Positions 21,870 to 34,467 of a stretch of 64,000 nucleotides of DNA are shown piece by piece. Where the stretch lies: assembly GCA_037974665.1 (NCBI GenBank), contig CM075778.1, positions 9,661,001 through 9,725,000 of the forward strand. The letters run 5' to 3'. This DNA is from Ehretia macrophylla. Taxonomy: Eukaryota > Streptophyta > Magnoliopsida > Boraginales > Ehretiaceae. The notes beneath the pieces were generated by a model. The model saw nothing but the letters and a program-made list of their open reading frames with translations, did not search any database and had not been told where the DNA came from. Numbering within the stretch: the stretch's first letter is position 1; each line of letters starts with the position of its first letter. Made by a program: the position numbers and the translations under genes.

Positions 21870-24800
21870 TTGAAATATATTAAGATCAATTTGCCATTAG
21901 TTGAGGTAATACAACAGATTCCAGCCTATGCCAAATTTCTGAAGGATTTGTGTGTGAAAAAAAGACGGACCAACTCTATTCCTAAGAAGGTCCGTCTTAT
22001 TGAAAAGGTTAGCAATATCTGCACTAGAGGACTACCTCAGAAGTGCAGTGACCCAGGAGCTTTTACCATTCCATGCTTAATTAATGACTAACGCATAGAA
22101 AGCGCCTTGCTAGACATAAGATCTAGTGTTAACCTCATCCCTCACACAGTCTACCAAATGTTAGGTCTTGGAGTGTTAACACCGACTAATGTGACCCTCC
22201 AATTGACAGATAGATCTAAGCGAAGACCTCGAGGTGTTGTAGAAGATGTGATCGTTAGAGTAGGAGAATTATTGTTCCCAGTGGACTTCATTGTGTTAGA
22301 TATGGACTTAGACCCTGATAACAAAAATACCACTCCCGTTTTACTAAGCAGACCATTCCTAGCAACAACTGATGTTGTTATCTATTGTAAGACAGGTATG
22401 ATAGAACTAATATTTGGGAACATGAGAACTAAGCTAAGGGTTGCTGATGCAACCAACAAATTGAATCAAGATGAGGAAGAAAAATGCTTTCATGTTGATA
22501 CCATTGACTCGTGTATAGATAAGTTTGCCCAATCGATTCTAACTCCTAATCAAGAAATAGCTGAGTTAGAACAACTTTTGTATGAATGCAACATTTCTCC
22601 TAAAATAGTCGCCTTCGCTTCCATTGTTGTTGATCCAAATAAGGACGATCAAGTAATAACTTATTTCCTTGAAGTTTCAGATTGTCCTACAATTGAGTCC
22701 CTACTAGTTTTGGAACTTAAAACATTGCCCTAGCATATTAAGTATGCCTACTTAGGACCTGATGAGACTCTTCCAGTCATCATTACCTCGGATTTGACTC
22801 CCGAGCATGAAGATAGACTGTTAAAGGTCCTAAGTACCCATAAACAGGCGATAGGTTGGTCGATTTCTGACTTGAAAGATATTGATCCTTCTGTGTATAT
22901 GCACAAAATTCATCTCGAGAAAGGAGTTACTCCTTCTCGAGAATTTCAGAGAAGACTAAACCCAAAGATGGGTGATGTCGTCCATAAGGAGATCATTAAG
23001 TGGCTTGATGCGGGTATTATATACCCAATTTCTGATAGTTCATGGGTAAGTCCGGGACAAGTGGTACCGAAGAAATCTGGGATTATTGTGGTCTCGAATG
23101 ATAAAGGTGAGCTAATTTCTACACGCACCACAACAGGGTAGCGTGTATGCATTGACTATAAAAAGCTCAATTCCAAAATAAGGAAATACCACTTCCCTTT
23201 ACCTTTCCTTGACCATAGATAGAATAGCCAGACAAGGCTACTACTGCTTTCTGGATGGGTATTTAGGATATAACCAAATCCCAGTCTTTCCTGAAGATCG
23301 GGAAAAGACTACCTTCACATGCCTTTATGGGACCTTTGCGTTCCGACGCATGCCTTTCGGTCTTTGCAACGCTCCTGCAACGTTTCAAAGATGTGTGATG
23401 GCTTTCTTCTCAGACATGATTGAAAGGTTCCTGGAAGTCTTCATGGATGACTTCTCAGTATTTGGAACTACCTTCGACGAGTGTCTCACGCACCTTTCTC
23501 TAGTGCTAGACCGATGCGTTGAAATAAATTTGGTTCTAAGTTGGGAAAATAGCCACTTCATGGTTAGGAAATGTATAGTTCTAGGTCATGTTGTTACACA
23601 GAATGGAATCCATGTGGACCCAGCCAAAGTCGAGCTAATAGAAAAGCTTCCCGCACCCAAGACGGTGCGTGATATCCGATCATTCCTTGGTCACGCCAGT
23701 TTTTATTGACGTTTAATCAAGGATTTCAGCCATATAGCCCGACCACTCTCTAGTTTTCTAGCAAATGATACTGAGTTCAAAATTGATGACAAGTGCTTAG
23801 AAGCTTTTGAGAAACTTAAATCCTTACTCTCCTCTACTCCTATCATCTAACCTGCTGACTACAGTCTCCCCTTTGGGATAATGTGTGATGCATCAGACTA
23901 TGCACTGGGAGTTGTATTAGGATAGCGTAGGGATAAACTGCTTACCGTGATATACTATGCTAGTAAAACCTTGGACGATGCACAAAAGAACTATACAACC
24001 ACTAAAAATGAATTGCTGGCTGTAGTATTCTCATTGGACAAATTCATATCTTATATCCTACGACCCAAAGTAATAGTATACACAGACCACGCGGCTTTGC
24101 GGTATTTACTGATAAAAAAGGATACAAAGCCCCATCTAATCCGTTGGCTATTACTCCTTCAAGAGTTCGACCTTGAGATCAAGGACAAGAAAGGAAGTGA
24201 GAATTCTGTCGTCGATCATCTATCACGTCTTAGACGTGATTCTCCTATTGACTATTTGCCTTTCAAAGACACGTTCCCTGATGAACAACTTTTTTCCATC
24301 TCACATAAAACCCCGTGGTATGCCCACTTTGTCAATTATTTGGTTGCCCAAGAGTTTTCAACTCATTGAGGTAAAAGAGAAAGGGAACGGTTCAGGGCAC
24401 AAGTCAAGTACTTTATCTGGGAAGATCCCTATCTTTTCAAGATTTGTGCTGATTAGGTTATTAGGAAATGTGTACCTGAGGAAGAATTTGACAGCATACT
24501 CCAATTCTGCCACTCTAAAGCATGTGGTGGACATTTTGGAAGAAAAGGGACGGCTGCCAAAGTCCTTCAAAGTGGGTTCTTCTGGCCCATTCTTTTCAAA
24601 GATGCCCAGAAAGTGAGTAAAAATTGCCTACAATGTCAACAAGCTGGCTCTATCTCAAGAAAGGATATGATGCCCCTTACACTTATCCTTATTTGTGAAA
24701 TATTTGATGTGTGGGGTATAGACTTCATGGGTCCCTTCCCTCATTCCTCAGGCTATTCTTATATTCTTGTTAGTGTGGACTATGTATCCAAATGGGTAGA

Positions 24801-25614
24801 AGTAGTGGCAACCCGAACCAATGACCACAAAATTGTGGTCAAGTTCATTAAAGAGAACATCTTTTCTCGATTCGGGGTGCCACGTGTACTTATAAGTGAC
24901 AGAGGACAGCATTTCCGTCACAGGACACTAGAAGCCTTATTTAGAAAATACTCTATCCACCATAAATTAGCAACACCTTACCATCCACAAACAAGTGGGC
25001 AAGTGGAGGTATCGAATAGGGAGATTAAGTCAATTCTTCAGAAAACAGTTAGGCCCGATTGCAAAGATTAGTCAAGTCATCTACATGATGCATTATGGGC
25101 CTATCGTACTGCTTTCAAAACTCCCATCGGCATGTCCCCATATAGATTAGTCTATGGTAAAGCTTGTCATCTTCCTGTTGAATTAGAGCATAAAGCCTAT
25201 TGGGCTATTAAGGCCTTGAACTTTGACTTACAACAGGCAAGTGAAGGTAGAAAGTTGGCGTTGAGTGAACTGGAAAAGCTTCGTTTCGAAGCTTATGAGA
25301 ATGCCAAACTCTACAAAGAGAGAATGAAGAGGATTCATGATAGATCTATTTTAAGAAAAACCTTCTCTTCTTCTGATAAAGTTTGGTTGTTTAACTCCAA
25401 ATTGAAGTTCTTCCTAGGAAAGTTAAGAACAAGATGGGATGGTCCTTATGAAGTGCTTAAAGTATATCCTTCTGGAGTTATCTTAATTAAAAATCCCATG
25501 GATGGGCATGTCATCACAGTCAATGTACAAAGATTGAAACATGCATTCAATCCAGATATGGTTCCTCATGAAGTTGAATCCGTAGAACTTCAGGACCTTG
25601 CAGGCATTCCATAA
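21870..25614 (+). pseudogene. Athila pol pseudogene (protease, RT, RNase H, integrase)
   Basis: Protease near 22107: LDIRSSVNLIP, with Arg where the D-x-G glycine should be. RT 22794-23709: WLDAGIIYPISDSSWVSP, MPFGLCNAPATFQRC and the active site FMDDFS. RNase H about 23880-24240: [31 protein letters not shown]. Integrase about 24500-25614: zinc-binding NCLQCQQAG, catalytic [19 protein letters not shown] and VSNREIKS, then the C-terminal [18 protein letters not shown]. Stops break the frame near 23139, 23707, 23923 and 25069. The usual env-like ORF after integrase is not seen. Confidence 0.92.
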
Positions 25615-26520
25615 ATGAGATTCTGCCAAGCTAAAGGCATTACAACTCAGCACAATCGTCTGGCTAAAGACATTAAACTTAACGCTTGTAAGACCCAGTT
25701 CGAGACCACGTATGCATATAAGTTATATCATACATAATTAAATCATTTTGTATGCTTTTAAATTAATTTATGTGCATTTTTTTTGATTTACGTGCATTGC
25801 ATTGGTTACCATGCATTCGAGTATTTTAAATACCCTATACGATAATTGAATTTTATTGCGTAGGCTATCTAACTAGAATACTTAGATTAGAACCAAAATA
25901 ACTTGAGTAGGACAAAATGACATGCTAGTAAAACATAGTTTAGTTGGAGGGCACTCTCGTCATTAGACAACTGAGATATTATCTCAACACACACTACAAC
26001 ACTCAACACATACCAAATCCCTACAACACACCCTACACCACTCAACACACACACTAGAGAACTCAACCAAGAGAAGAAAGGAAGAGGGGAAAGAAGATCT
26101 CCAAGCCATCCCTAGCATCTTTCCTTGTGTTTCCTAGTTTTCTTCAAGGGAGTCTTGATCCATTTCCGTCTAGAACACAAGAACAAAGGTGAGGATTCTT
26201 TCAAAATGGTTATTTATGAGATATAAATGCATAATGATGGGTTCATGAGGCTTGTATGGAGTTATATTTGAAATTCCATGGATTAGAATTGTTGAAAACA
26301 TGTTTGTTGATGATTTAAACCAAGGTTATGTTTCTGAAATTTTTTAATGTTATTAATGATGAAGCTTGTATCTAGCTATAAAAATATAGTTGATTGTTGC
26401 TTATTTAGGTTGCTATAGGTTGCTTGAATGAATAGGTGTTGTTATTGATGATATGGTAGCAAAACATACAAGAATTTTCGGAATAATCATTCTGGACAGA
26501 TTTGAGCAATCAAAATGTTT

Positions 26521-26870
26521 ATCCCGTTTTTATGGGTGGATAATTTAATAAAGATCTAAAAAATTCAAAAAATGTAGAAAACTCATAGAGGAACATTTCT
26601 TCTGTTTTCCATGTCATGAGGAAAAATCGTTTTCATGCCCGAAAATACACAAGACAGTAGGTATTGGGAATTTTGCTGCCACTGGACAGATTTGTACAAA
26701 CCTGAAATTTTAGCCCGTTTTTATAGGTAGATGATTTTATAAAAATCTGGAAAATTCAGAGAAGGTATAAAACTCATAAAGAAACATTTCTCCAGTTTTC
26801 CATGTCATGAGGAAAAATTATTTTCATGCTCAAAAACACATGAGACAATAGGTTACGGGATTTTTGTGAA
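26521..26870 (+). repeat. Duplication with a period near 190 bp in the solo LTR
   Basis: CCCGTTTTTATRGGT and TTTTCCATGTCATGAGGAAAA occur twice at the same spacing. Confidence 0.75.
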
Positions 26871-27870
26871 ATCTGACAGCTCACTGCCTTAAGTTTCTTT
26901 TGCATATTAAAAATAGTAAACGATCTCGAAAAAGGATGAAATTTGGAGGTTCACTATATTTTTCAGTTTTGAACAAATATTGTAGAAATAGGCTAAGGCT
27001 AATTTTGACTTTAAGACCCCCAAAAATGGCAAATATCGTAGGTCATTCTGGATAGATATTGGTGCTGGACAGTTTTTGTGCAATCTAACGGAAATAGTCA
27101 TAACTTTTAGATCTTAAGTCGAAATTGAGTAAAATTTGTGGCCAGAGTTAAAGAATTCATAGATCTTCAATTCGATATATGATTCACTAAATTCCAAGAT
27201 CATTTTCTAGGGTAACTGAATGAATAAAGTCAGGTCATTTTATGAAGAACTATGTTGGTGATAATTAGTAACTTTGTTTTGAAGTATATTATGTGTTTAT
27301 ATTACGTAGATCGGGACTATATGATTGAAATAAGAATTGGACAGAGATTTAAGTTGTTGATTTTGTATGTTTTAAGTAGATTTTATGAATAAATGTTAAT
27401 AGATTTTGCATAGGAACTTGATTATGAAGCCCTATAGAACTTGTATGCTTTGTAGTTGTCTTTTTCATGTTTTAGATTGGTTTGGTTGATAATTTCTAAG
27501 GATATAGCAGGCCGTCCAGATTTGTTATGATATAGATATGTATGATTTGAGATGATATTGAGGTTACATGCTGATTAATCTTGTAGTTAGAGAAGTATAT
27601 AAAGCCCTTGTTGATTATTCACTTAAGTGGTGTTGATTGATGAATTTACATGGCTATGTTGTGACTTTCTAAATGTTATTATTATGTTCCACCATGTTGG
27701 TGTTGGATTCATGATTGTCCAAACGGTACACTTACGACTGCACGCTTATATTTTATATACATGAAATATACGTGAACATGCTTGGTTTATGCTCGAGCCA
27801 TGAATATGCTTGAATATGTTGAATCATGTAAATTGCTTAGGTATGCTTGATTAAGTTTGAATCATACACA

Positions 27871-28200
27871 TCCCTCTCTCGCTTGGTACAACCCTTGGAG
27901 AGTTGGGACATATTATTAGCATACCCTCTCGCTTGGTACAACCCTTGGAGAGTTGGGACGTATTTTTGGTGTTATCTCTCTCTCGCTTGGTACAACCCTG
28001 GAGAGTTGGGACATATTATTAGTATTCTCTCTCGCATGATACAACCCTTGGAGAGTTGGGATGTATCATTAGCATACTCTCTTACTTAGTACAACCCTTG
28101 GAGAGTAGAATTGAGTATTGGTGTTGATGTTATTGCCATGTATGACGTTCACTTATTAGTTTTGTCTACTCTTGCTTGGTACAACCCTTGGAGAGTAGAA
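27871..28200 (+). repeat. Minisatellite of about 51 bp, six units, in the solo LTR
   Basis: Units share CTCTCGCTTGGTACAACCC then TTGGAGAG. CTCTC and GAGAG are complementary, so each unit could fold. The fifth unit is followed by a longer spacer. The open frame across it (27847-28089) is a by-product. Confidence 0.9.
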
Positions 28201-28846
28201 ATGCATGATTGATACGTTGTTTAGTCTGTTCCTGTATATCTGTCATCCATGTTAATCTTGTTATTCTTGATGTATATGCATAGCATGGTTTTGGAAAGAA
28301 GTTTGCGAAAAGATAAAACATTTATGAAATCCTTCATTTCTCATCTTAACTGAGCTATACGCAGGACTAGCTCACCTCTCTTTCTAATACTTACAGGTGA
28401 GACCAAGGCCCAGCCAACTGTATAGGTTGAGGGCGATGAGGCTTTATGTGATGGGACTGACTTCTGCCTTTGTTGACCTCCATGCTTGCGTTGCAGACTT
28501 AGTTTGATAATAGGAACTGATGATGTACTTTTGAACAGCCTTGTGTTATGTAATATTCTTTTGGAACTATTAACTACATACTAAGTTTGATTGTCATTCT
28601 TTTGAGGCCTAGATGTATGTATTTGGCCACATAGGAAGTACAAACAGGGATGCTAGGTCTTGTAATTATGAAACAGGTTGTTGTGGCTTTTTATGTCAAA
28701 TGCCATGTGCATTCTTTTGAAGTTATTTGTGGAATTTAATGAATGTTTAGGTTATTAAATAGAGATCTTACAGGTATTAAGCTGAATGACACGTTGCGCT
28801 CCAACCTTAACCTCCGCGAGTCTTGGTCCCGGGGCATGACAGCGCT

Positions 28847-30525
28847 ACTGGGATGCAACCTAGATTTTGAAAATGCTTATGTGTGTTTATTTTCCTTTGT
28901 CTGTGTGATTTTATGATTTCCTTAGTCCTCTGTATGAACTTTGTTTATGTATTTTTAGATAACTCTTGAACCCCAAAAAAGAGGTTAAATGGTCTGGGTA
29001 GTTAAATTATTTGTTTAGTATATTAATTATTTTTCATGACCATATTTTTTTTTGATTAATCCCCTATATATGTGTTTGACTATTTTTAGTATAACTAACT
29101 ATTTTTTTTTTGTTGTGTTGATGATAATCTGTAAAATGCTTTGTCTACTAATCTTTAATTGCAGAATGATACATCTTTTGACAAAGTTAGTAGAAAGGCT
29201 TTGACATCAACATAAAAATTCTTCACATCAGGTGATATCTTTCTTTACTACATTTTCTTTTATACCTGATCAACATGGGCTGTAGAGTAAGCAAACCATA
29301 GGTTTGGGGATGTAGCATTTGTCATTATGTTCTTTCTTACATATTACACTCTCACTGTCTTACATTGCTATTTGTTTGAGGACAAGCAAAGTTTCGGTGT
29401 AGGGGTGTGTGTATTTTATGAAAATCTTTTTCCAAATATGCAAGAAATACACTATTTTTGTTCATGAGAAGAGTAGTTTGCTACCTTACTTGTTTAAAAG
29501 AAAATGATTTAGATGATTTGAGAACCTGTCTTGTTAGCTATGTATTATGAAAAACTCTGTTAGAAAAACTTTAGGGTACTGTATTCATGAGTAAACCTAA
29601 TTGTTCTTCTTTTCTTCAATTGATAGTTATGTGATTATGAAAATACTGAGATAGGATTACCGTTTGTTATGAGAACTCCTTGTAATTGAAACCTGAACCC
29701 TTATGTCATGTATGTACAATATGTTATGTTACTCTGTCTGTATGTACACTCTGAAAAAAGAAAAAAGAAAAAAAGAGAGAAAATGAAAAACAATGAAAAC
29801 AATGAAAAAAATAGAAAAAGAAAAAATGATTGTACATACCTTTATTGTTGAATAAAGTTTTTGGTGTAAATATATTATGAATTTCTAAGCACCACTATCC
29901 TAGACATTGTAATTTGGGATATGTGCTATAATGTAAGGTTTCGAGCCTGGATATCTTGGGTGATTAAGGTACGTAGGGGTCCCTTTAAAACCTGACAACC
30001 TCAGTCATAAAGGCGGGGGATTGTTGGCCTTAAAGCCCGCTACATGAGATATTCAGAAAGCAAAGAAAACTAAACACTATATAGAGATGTTGTAAGTTCT
30101 ACTTTTATATTTCTGGCAAATGTAAAAAAGGGTGAAGACATGATCAAGAGTTTGATTACAAATAAAGCAAAAATATCAAAGTCCAATCTATTTACAAAGT
30201 CTTGAAAGTTGGAATTGTTTGAACTTAATTTACTTAATTTACTTCTAAATATGTACTCCGAAGCAATCAATAGTCGATTTCCAAAAAGAGTATCTATTTG
30301 TGAAAAATATGTAAAGGTTCTCTTATCATGATTATCATTAACTGCTGAATAGGTTTAAGATAATGAATTGCATTTCTCATGCTACATGTTGGAAATTTTT
30401 TGACAAAAGGTTAGGATAGATGCATTCACTTGTTTTGACTTGCAAAGTTTTCTAAAAATTTCACTTTGAAACTGTTTTAAAGACAGTCTTGCTTGAGGAC
30501 AAGTAATGTTTAGGTTTAGGGATGT
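28847..30525 (+). other. Non-coding 3' region of the Athila element, with polypurine tract
   Basis: No ORF. The phrase TTGAGGACAAGCAAAG occurs at about 29377 and GAGGACAAGTAATG at about 30495; the latter leads through GTTTAGGTTTAGGGATGT into the LTR start at 30526 and is the likely tract. An A-rich block lies at 29755-29830. Confidence 0.6.
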
Positions 30526-32182
30526 TGATGTGATTGTATTTGCAGCACTCAAACCATGATATTTGTACTGCATTGGCATCTTAACTCTGGAATAAATGCA
30601 ACACTTTGATACTTTCGATGCAATGTAAGAAAATACTAAAAAGTAAAAAATCAGGCCCGGAATGATCTAAATTGCAAGTCAAGAAGTAAGAATGAGGAAG
30701 CATGAGAAGCGGTTGAAGAATGAAGCTCATAGAAAAGAAACTTGGCTGAAACTAGCAAGAAATCGGACTCGAACATTGACTCAGATGATCTCAAATAGTG
30801 ACCCATGTTCGTTTTGGCAAATCATATCAATTTTTCAGGTAGAAACAGCCTTCTAAGCAAAACACAAGACATAGTCTTGTGCGCAGCGTGATTTTAGCCA
30901 AATTTCATCGTTTGAAGGGTCAAAATAATGAAAAACGTCCGAAAATACCGTGGTCAACAATCCGGTCAAAGTCAACAAATGCAAAAAAATCAACTATTTT
31001 CAAAATTTTGCCTATAAATAGAGCATGAACCCTTTGAGAATTTGGGAGTTAATTTTGGAGTATTATTAATATTTTTGATATAATTCCGAGTTAATTCTAT
31101 ATAGTTTTAAATTTTAGTTTTAGTTAATTAAGTAGCAGTAGAATACGGGAGAAGTCCCACCTAGGTAGCTCTTATTCGGAGAAATTTTTTCCGAATAGCT
31201 ACTTCTAGGGAGAAGTCCGACCCAAGTAGTTATTATCCGATGAGAAAACTCTTATTCGGGAAAAACTCATCCATAATAGTTCTTATTCGGGGGAAATTAG
31301 CTCTGCCCGAATAGCTATTTTGCGTCAGACCTCTGCTCAAATTTCGGGAATCAGAAATACGTGTTCGACGATATGGGGAAGCCTTTCTTGACTCTCTTTT
31401 ATTTACATAACTCGTATTCATTTATGTTTGAGTAGATTGATATCTAGGGGTGAATATTGTAAATGATAGTATTTTAATATATGGTATCGAATTTAGTTTA
31501 TTCAATTCATATTGCAAGGTATGACTTGTTTTAATTCAGTATTTCATACGTAATGCTTTTAAGTAGACGTTATGATTGTTTTACTTTCGCTTCATAAATA
31601 TTATACTTGTAGTTAATATTATGAATACGTTACTTTAGTGCCATATAATTGTTTTAATCATAAGTCTATAGGTTGTACCATAGACTCTATGAAACTATAG
31701 GTTGTACCATAGTTTTTATCTGTAAAGTTAATTCCTTAGTTTAGTTTGCCTCGTTGTACTTGGTTAAAATAAGCTAAGTAAATTAACTAGGTCTATAGCT
31801 TTTAGCTTAACCGGGTATATGCTTGTAGCTTAAGCTCTTGCAGAATTAGATAAACTAGATATCGAACCTATATTAATTGCCTCATTTACATGTTCAAACC
31901 CTTAGATCACTATCTCTTGTATTCCACTAATACTTAGCTTAACTTAGATAATTTAGTTAGTTGTAGAATAATTTACATTTCAGCATGTCACTCAAACAAA
32001 TCTGCAAACCTGTCACTTAAGCGCTTTAACACTTTCACACTACTTTACTAACTTAACTAACGAGCTTCCCTGCGGTACGAATCCGTACTTAAAGCACACC
32101 ACACTATGAAGATCCGTGCACTTGCGGGTATTTTAATTTGGTTTATTTTGCGTACATTTTAATGCACAACCCGATCGCATCA
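30526..32182 (+). repeat. 3' LTR of the Athila element
   Basis: 1657 bp, close match to 17997-19709. It has lost one minisatellite unit near 31235 and carries two, not three, of the 30-bp GGTTGTACCA units. Confidence 0.9.
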
Positions 32183-34440
32183 ATCGGGAAGGCGAACTTG
32201 AGAGAATATTGATGCTCATGGCCCATTGGATCTATGATTACTACCCCAGCTCTACTTCTTGACTTATTCGATGCTCCATCTACATAGACCTTCCAGATTT
32301 CCTTCGGATTGTGCTCGGCTCGGCCAGTACATTCAACAACAAAGTCCGCAATTGTCTGGGCTTTAATGTCTGTTCTTGGTTCGTAGGTGATGTCAAATTA
32401 ACTCAGCTCAACCGCCCATTTTAGTAACCTGCCCAAGGCCTCTGGCTTGTGCATGATAGATTTGAGCGGAGCATCTGTCATGACCCTAATTGAGTGGGCG
32501 TCGAAGTAAGGTTTCAACTTCCTTGCTGTGGTGACGAGCGTAAGGGCGAGTTTTTCCAATGAGGAATACCTCACCTCGGCCCTAAGGGTCTTATTGACAT
32601 AATAGACTGGCTTCTGGTCTCTGCCCTCTTCTCGGAGTAGTACAACTGCTACCGCTGTTCTCGAACATGCCAAATATACTACCAATTCCTCCCCACCTCT
32701 GGTCAAGAAAACAAGGGTAGCAAGGCTAGGTACATTTTCAGCTCATCAAAAGCATCCTGGCAGTCCTTGGTCCATTCGAAGTTCTCGGGGTTTCTCAATA
32801 TTTTGAATAAGGGCACACATTTGTCGGCCGACCTAGACATGGATCTACTCAGCGCAACCACCTTGCCGGTGAGTACCTGGATATCATTCACGTAGGTTAA
32901 CGGTGTTAGATCTAGGATAGCTTGAATTTTCTCTGGATTGGTTTCAATTCCCCGGGCTGTGACCATAAAACCTAAAAACTTCATTGCCTTAATGCACATT
33001 TCTCCGGATTCAGTTTGATTCCGAATGGTTCCATTATGGCGAAGACTTTGACCAAGTCGGTTTTATGATCTTCTGCTCTCTTACTTTTGACCAGCATATC
33101 ATCCACATAAATCTCAATGTTGCGCCCGATTTGGTTCTTAAAGACTTTGTTTACCATCCGAGTATAGGTGGCTCCAGCATTCTTGAGGCCAAATGGCATG
33201 ACCTCACAATAGTAGAAACCTTGGTCGGTGATGAAATAGGTCTTTTCTTTGTCCCCAGGGGCCATTTTTATCTGGTTATAGCATTTGAATGCATCTATGA
33301 AAGAGAGCAACTCAAACCCCAAGGTAGCATTTACTAGTTGATCGATCCGAGGCAGGGGAAAGCAACCATTTAGACAAGCTTTGTTGAGATCGGTGAAATC
33401 AATGCACAACATCCACTTCCTTGTTGTCTTAGCAACTAAAACCACATTGGACAGCTAGGTCGGGTACAAGATTTCCCTTATATGGTCGACGTCGATCAAT
33501 TTATTAACTTCCTCAGCAATAATCTTCTGCTTGTCATAGTAAAAATGCCCGCGTTTCTGCTTTACTGGATAATAAATAGGGTCGGCATTCAGATGATGCT
33601 CAATTACAGACGGGTCAATACCTGTCATGTCAGAAGCAGACCAAGCAAACATATGTTCATTTTTCAGGAGAAATCGGCTTATACCTTGCTTAAGGTTGTT
33701 TGGGAGCTCACTTCCGATCTTCGCTTTCTTCTAAAAGTTCAATCTCTTGCAGGTCTTCTGCCGGGCTCTCCCTCTTTGCATCTCTCATCTCGTCGGGCAA
33801 GTCTAGCCCCTAACCCGATTGGTATTTGGGTCGGAGAAAGTTTTGGTAGCACTCCTGAGTTGATAGCTGGGCTCCCCATACCGTTACAGTACCTTGCGGG
33901 GTTGAAAATTTCAGGGCCTAATGGTATGTGGATGGGACTGCTTTGAAGTGATTCAAGAAGACCCGCCCTAAGATACCATTGTAGGCCGACTTGCAATCCA
34001 TGACAATGAAATTTGCCTGCATAGAGACCCACTTATTGCCGTCTTAGAGGGTTAAGGGGAGATTGATGAATCCCTCCGTCTTGTGGCCATGCCTGGTGAA
34101 CCTTGCAAGTGTCATCTTCAACGGCTTCTATCCAACCTATTTGCTCGAAAGCCTTCAAAAAGAGGACCTTTACCGAGCTGTTGGTGTCTACCATCAACAT
34201 CCTTACGGTGATGTTGGCTATTTCAGCGTTGATTATCAAGGGGTCATCATGGGGTAGAATCATCCCCTTAAGGTCATCCGAGGAGAATGTGAGCCTCTCC
34301 GGTCCTCTGATTGGCCCCACAGTTGGGCCATACTCCCGTCCAGTACGAACGTACCCTTTCCTTTTCGCCGAGGTTTTACCTCCCGATGTAAGTCCCCCTG
34401 CGATCGTCTCGACCACAACCAGGTACCCCCCACTAGGCTG
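32183..34440 (-). pseudogene. Tat pol, 5' part: protease, RT, RNase H, start of second RNase H
   Basis: Read on the - strand. Protease: MVDTNSSVKVLF, with Asn in place of the D-T-G glycine. RT 33652-32981: HHLNADPIYYPVKQK, CIDFTDLNKAC, MPFGLKNAGATYTRM and the active site IYVDDMLVKSK. First RNase H about 32720-32400: YLACSRTAVAVVL, VYYVNKTLRAEVRYSSLEK. The second RNase H begins with WKVYVDGASNKSR and GVVIIDPMG and breaks at KFAFPI, where the Athila element has landed. It resumes at 17996. Frames shift several times. Confidence 0.9.
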
Positions 34441-34467
34441 GTGCCTCAGTGGGCTTCTTTCTCTGTC

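Larger units (their letters stand above)
25687..28841 (+). mobile_element. Solo LTR, about 3.2 kb, inserted in the Athila element
   Basis: It begins TGTAAGACCC and ends GGTCCCGGGGCATGACA. It splits the sequence TTAAACTTARCGCT...ACTGGGATGCAACC, which is uninterrupted in the related copy at 53585-53615. The flanks ACGCT (25682-25686) and GCGCT (28842-28846) match in 4 of 5 bases. There are no internal genes. The ends resemble long LTRs of chromovirus (Tekay/Del-like) elements, which is a guess from the termini. Inside are a roughly 190-bp duplication (26523 and 26713) and a 51-bp minisatellite. Confidence 0.8.
17997..32182 (+). mobile_element. Athila-type Ty3/Gypsy retrotransposon, 14.2 kb, with a nested solo LTR
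   Basis: Long LTRs (17997-19709 and 30526-32182) begin TGATGTGA. The duplication flanking them is GTCGG (17992-17996) against ATCGG (32183-32187), 4 of 5 identical. A tRNA-Asp-type primer site follows the left LTR; then come an A-rich leader, gag, protease, RT, RNase H, integrase and a long non-coding 3' region. Long LTRs, this primer site and the pol sequence fit the Athila lineage. It landed inside the second RNase H domain of the Tat element. Many in-frame stops make it defective. Confidence 0.92.

Noticed and set aside
27847-28089. 80-codon open frame with repeated peptide units
   Set aside because: By-product of the 51-bp minisatellite in the solo LTR; the frame is not kept in all units.
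27871-28200. Regularly spaced repeats that could suggest a CRISPR array
   Set aside because: The 'spacers' are near-identical, not unique, and the setting is a plant LTR; it is a minisatellite.
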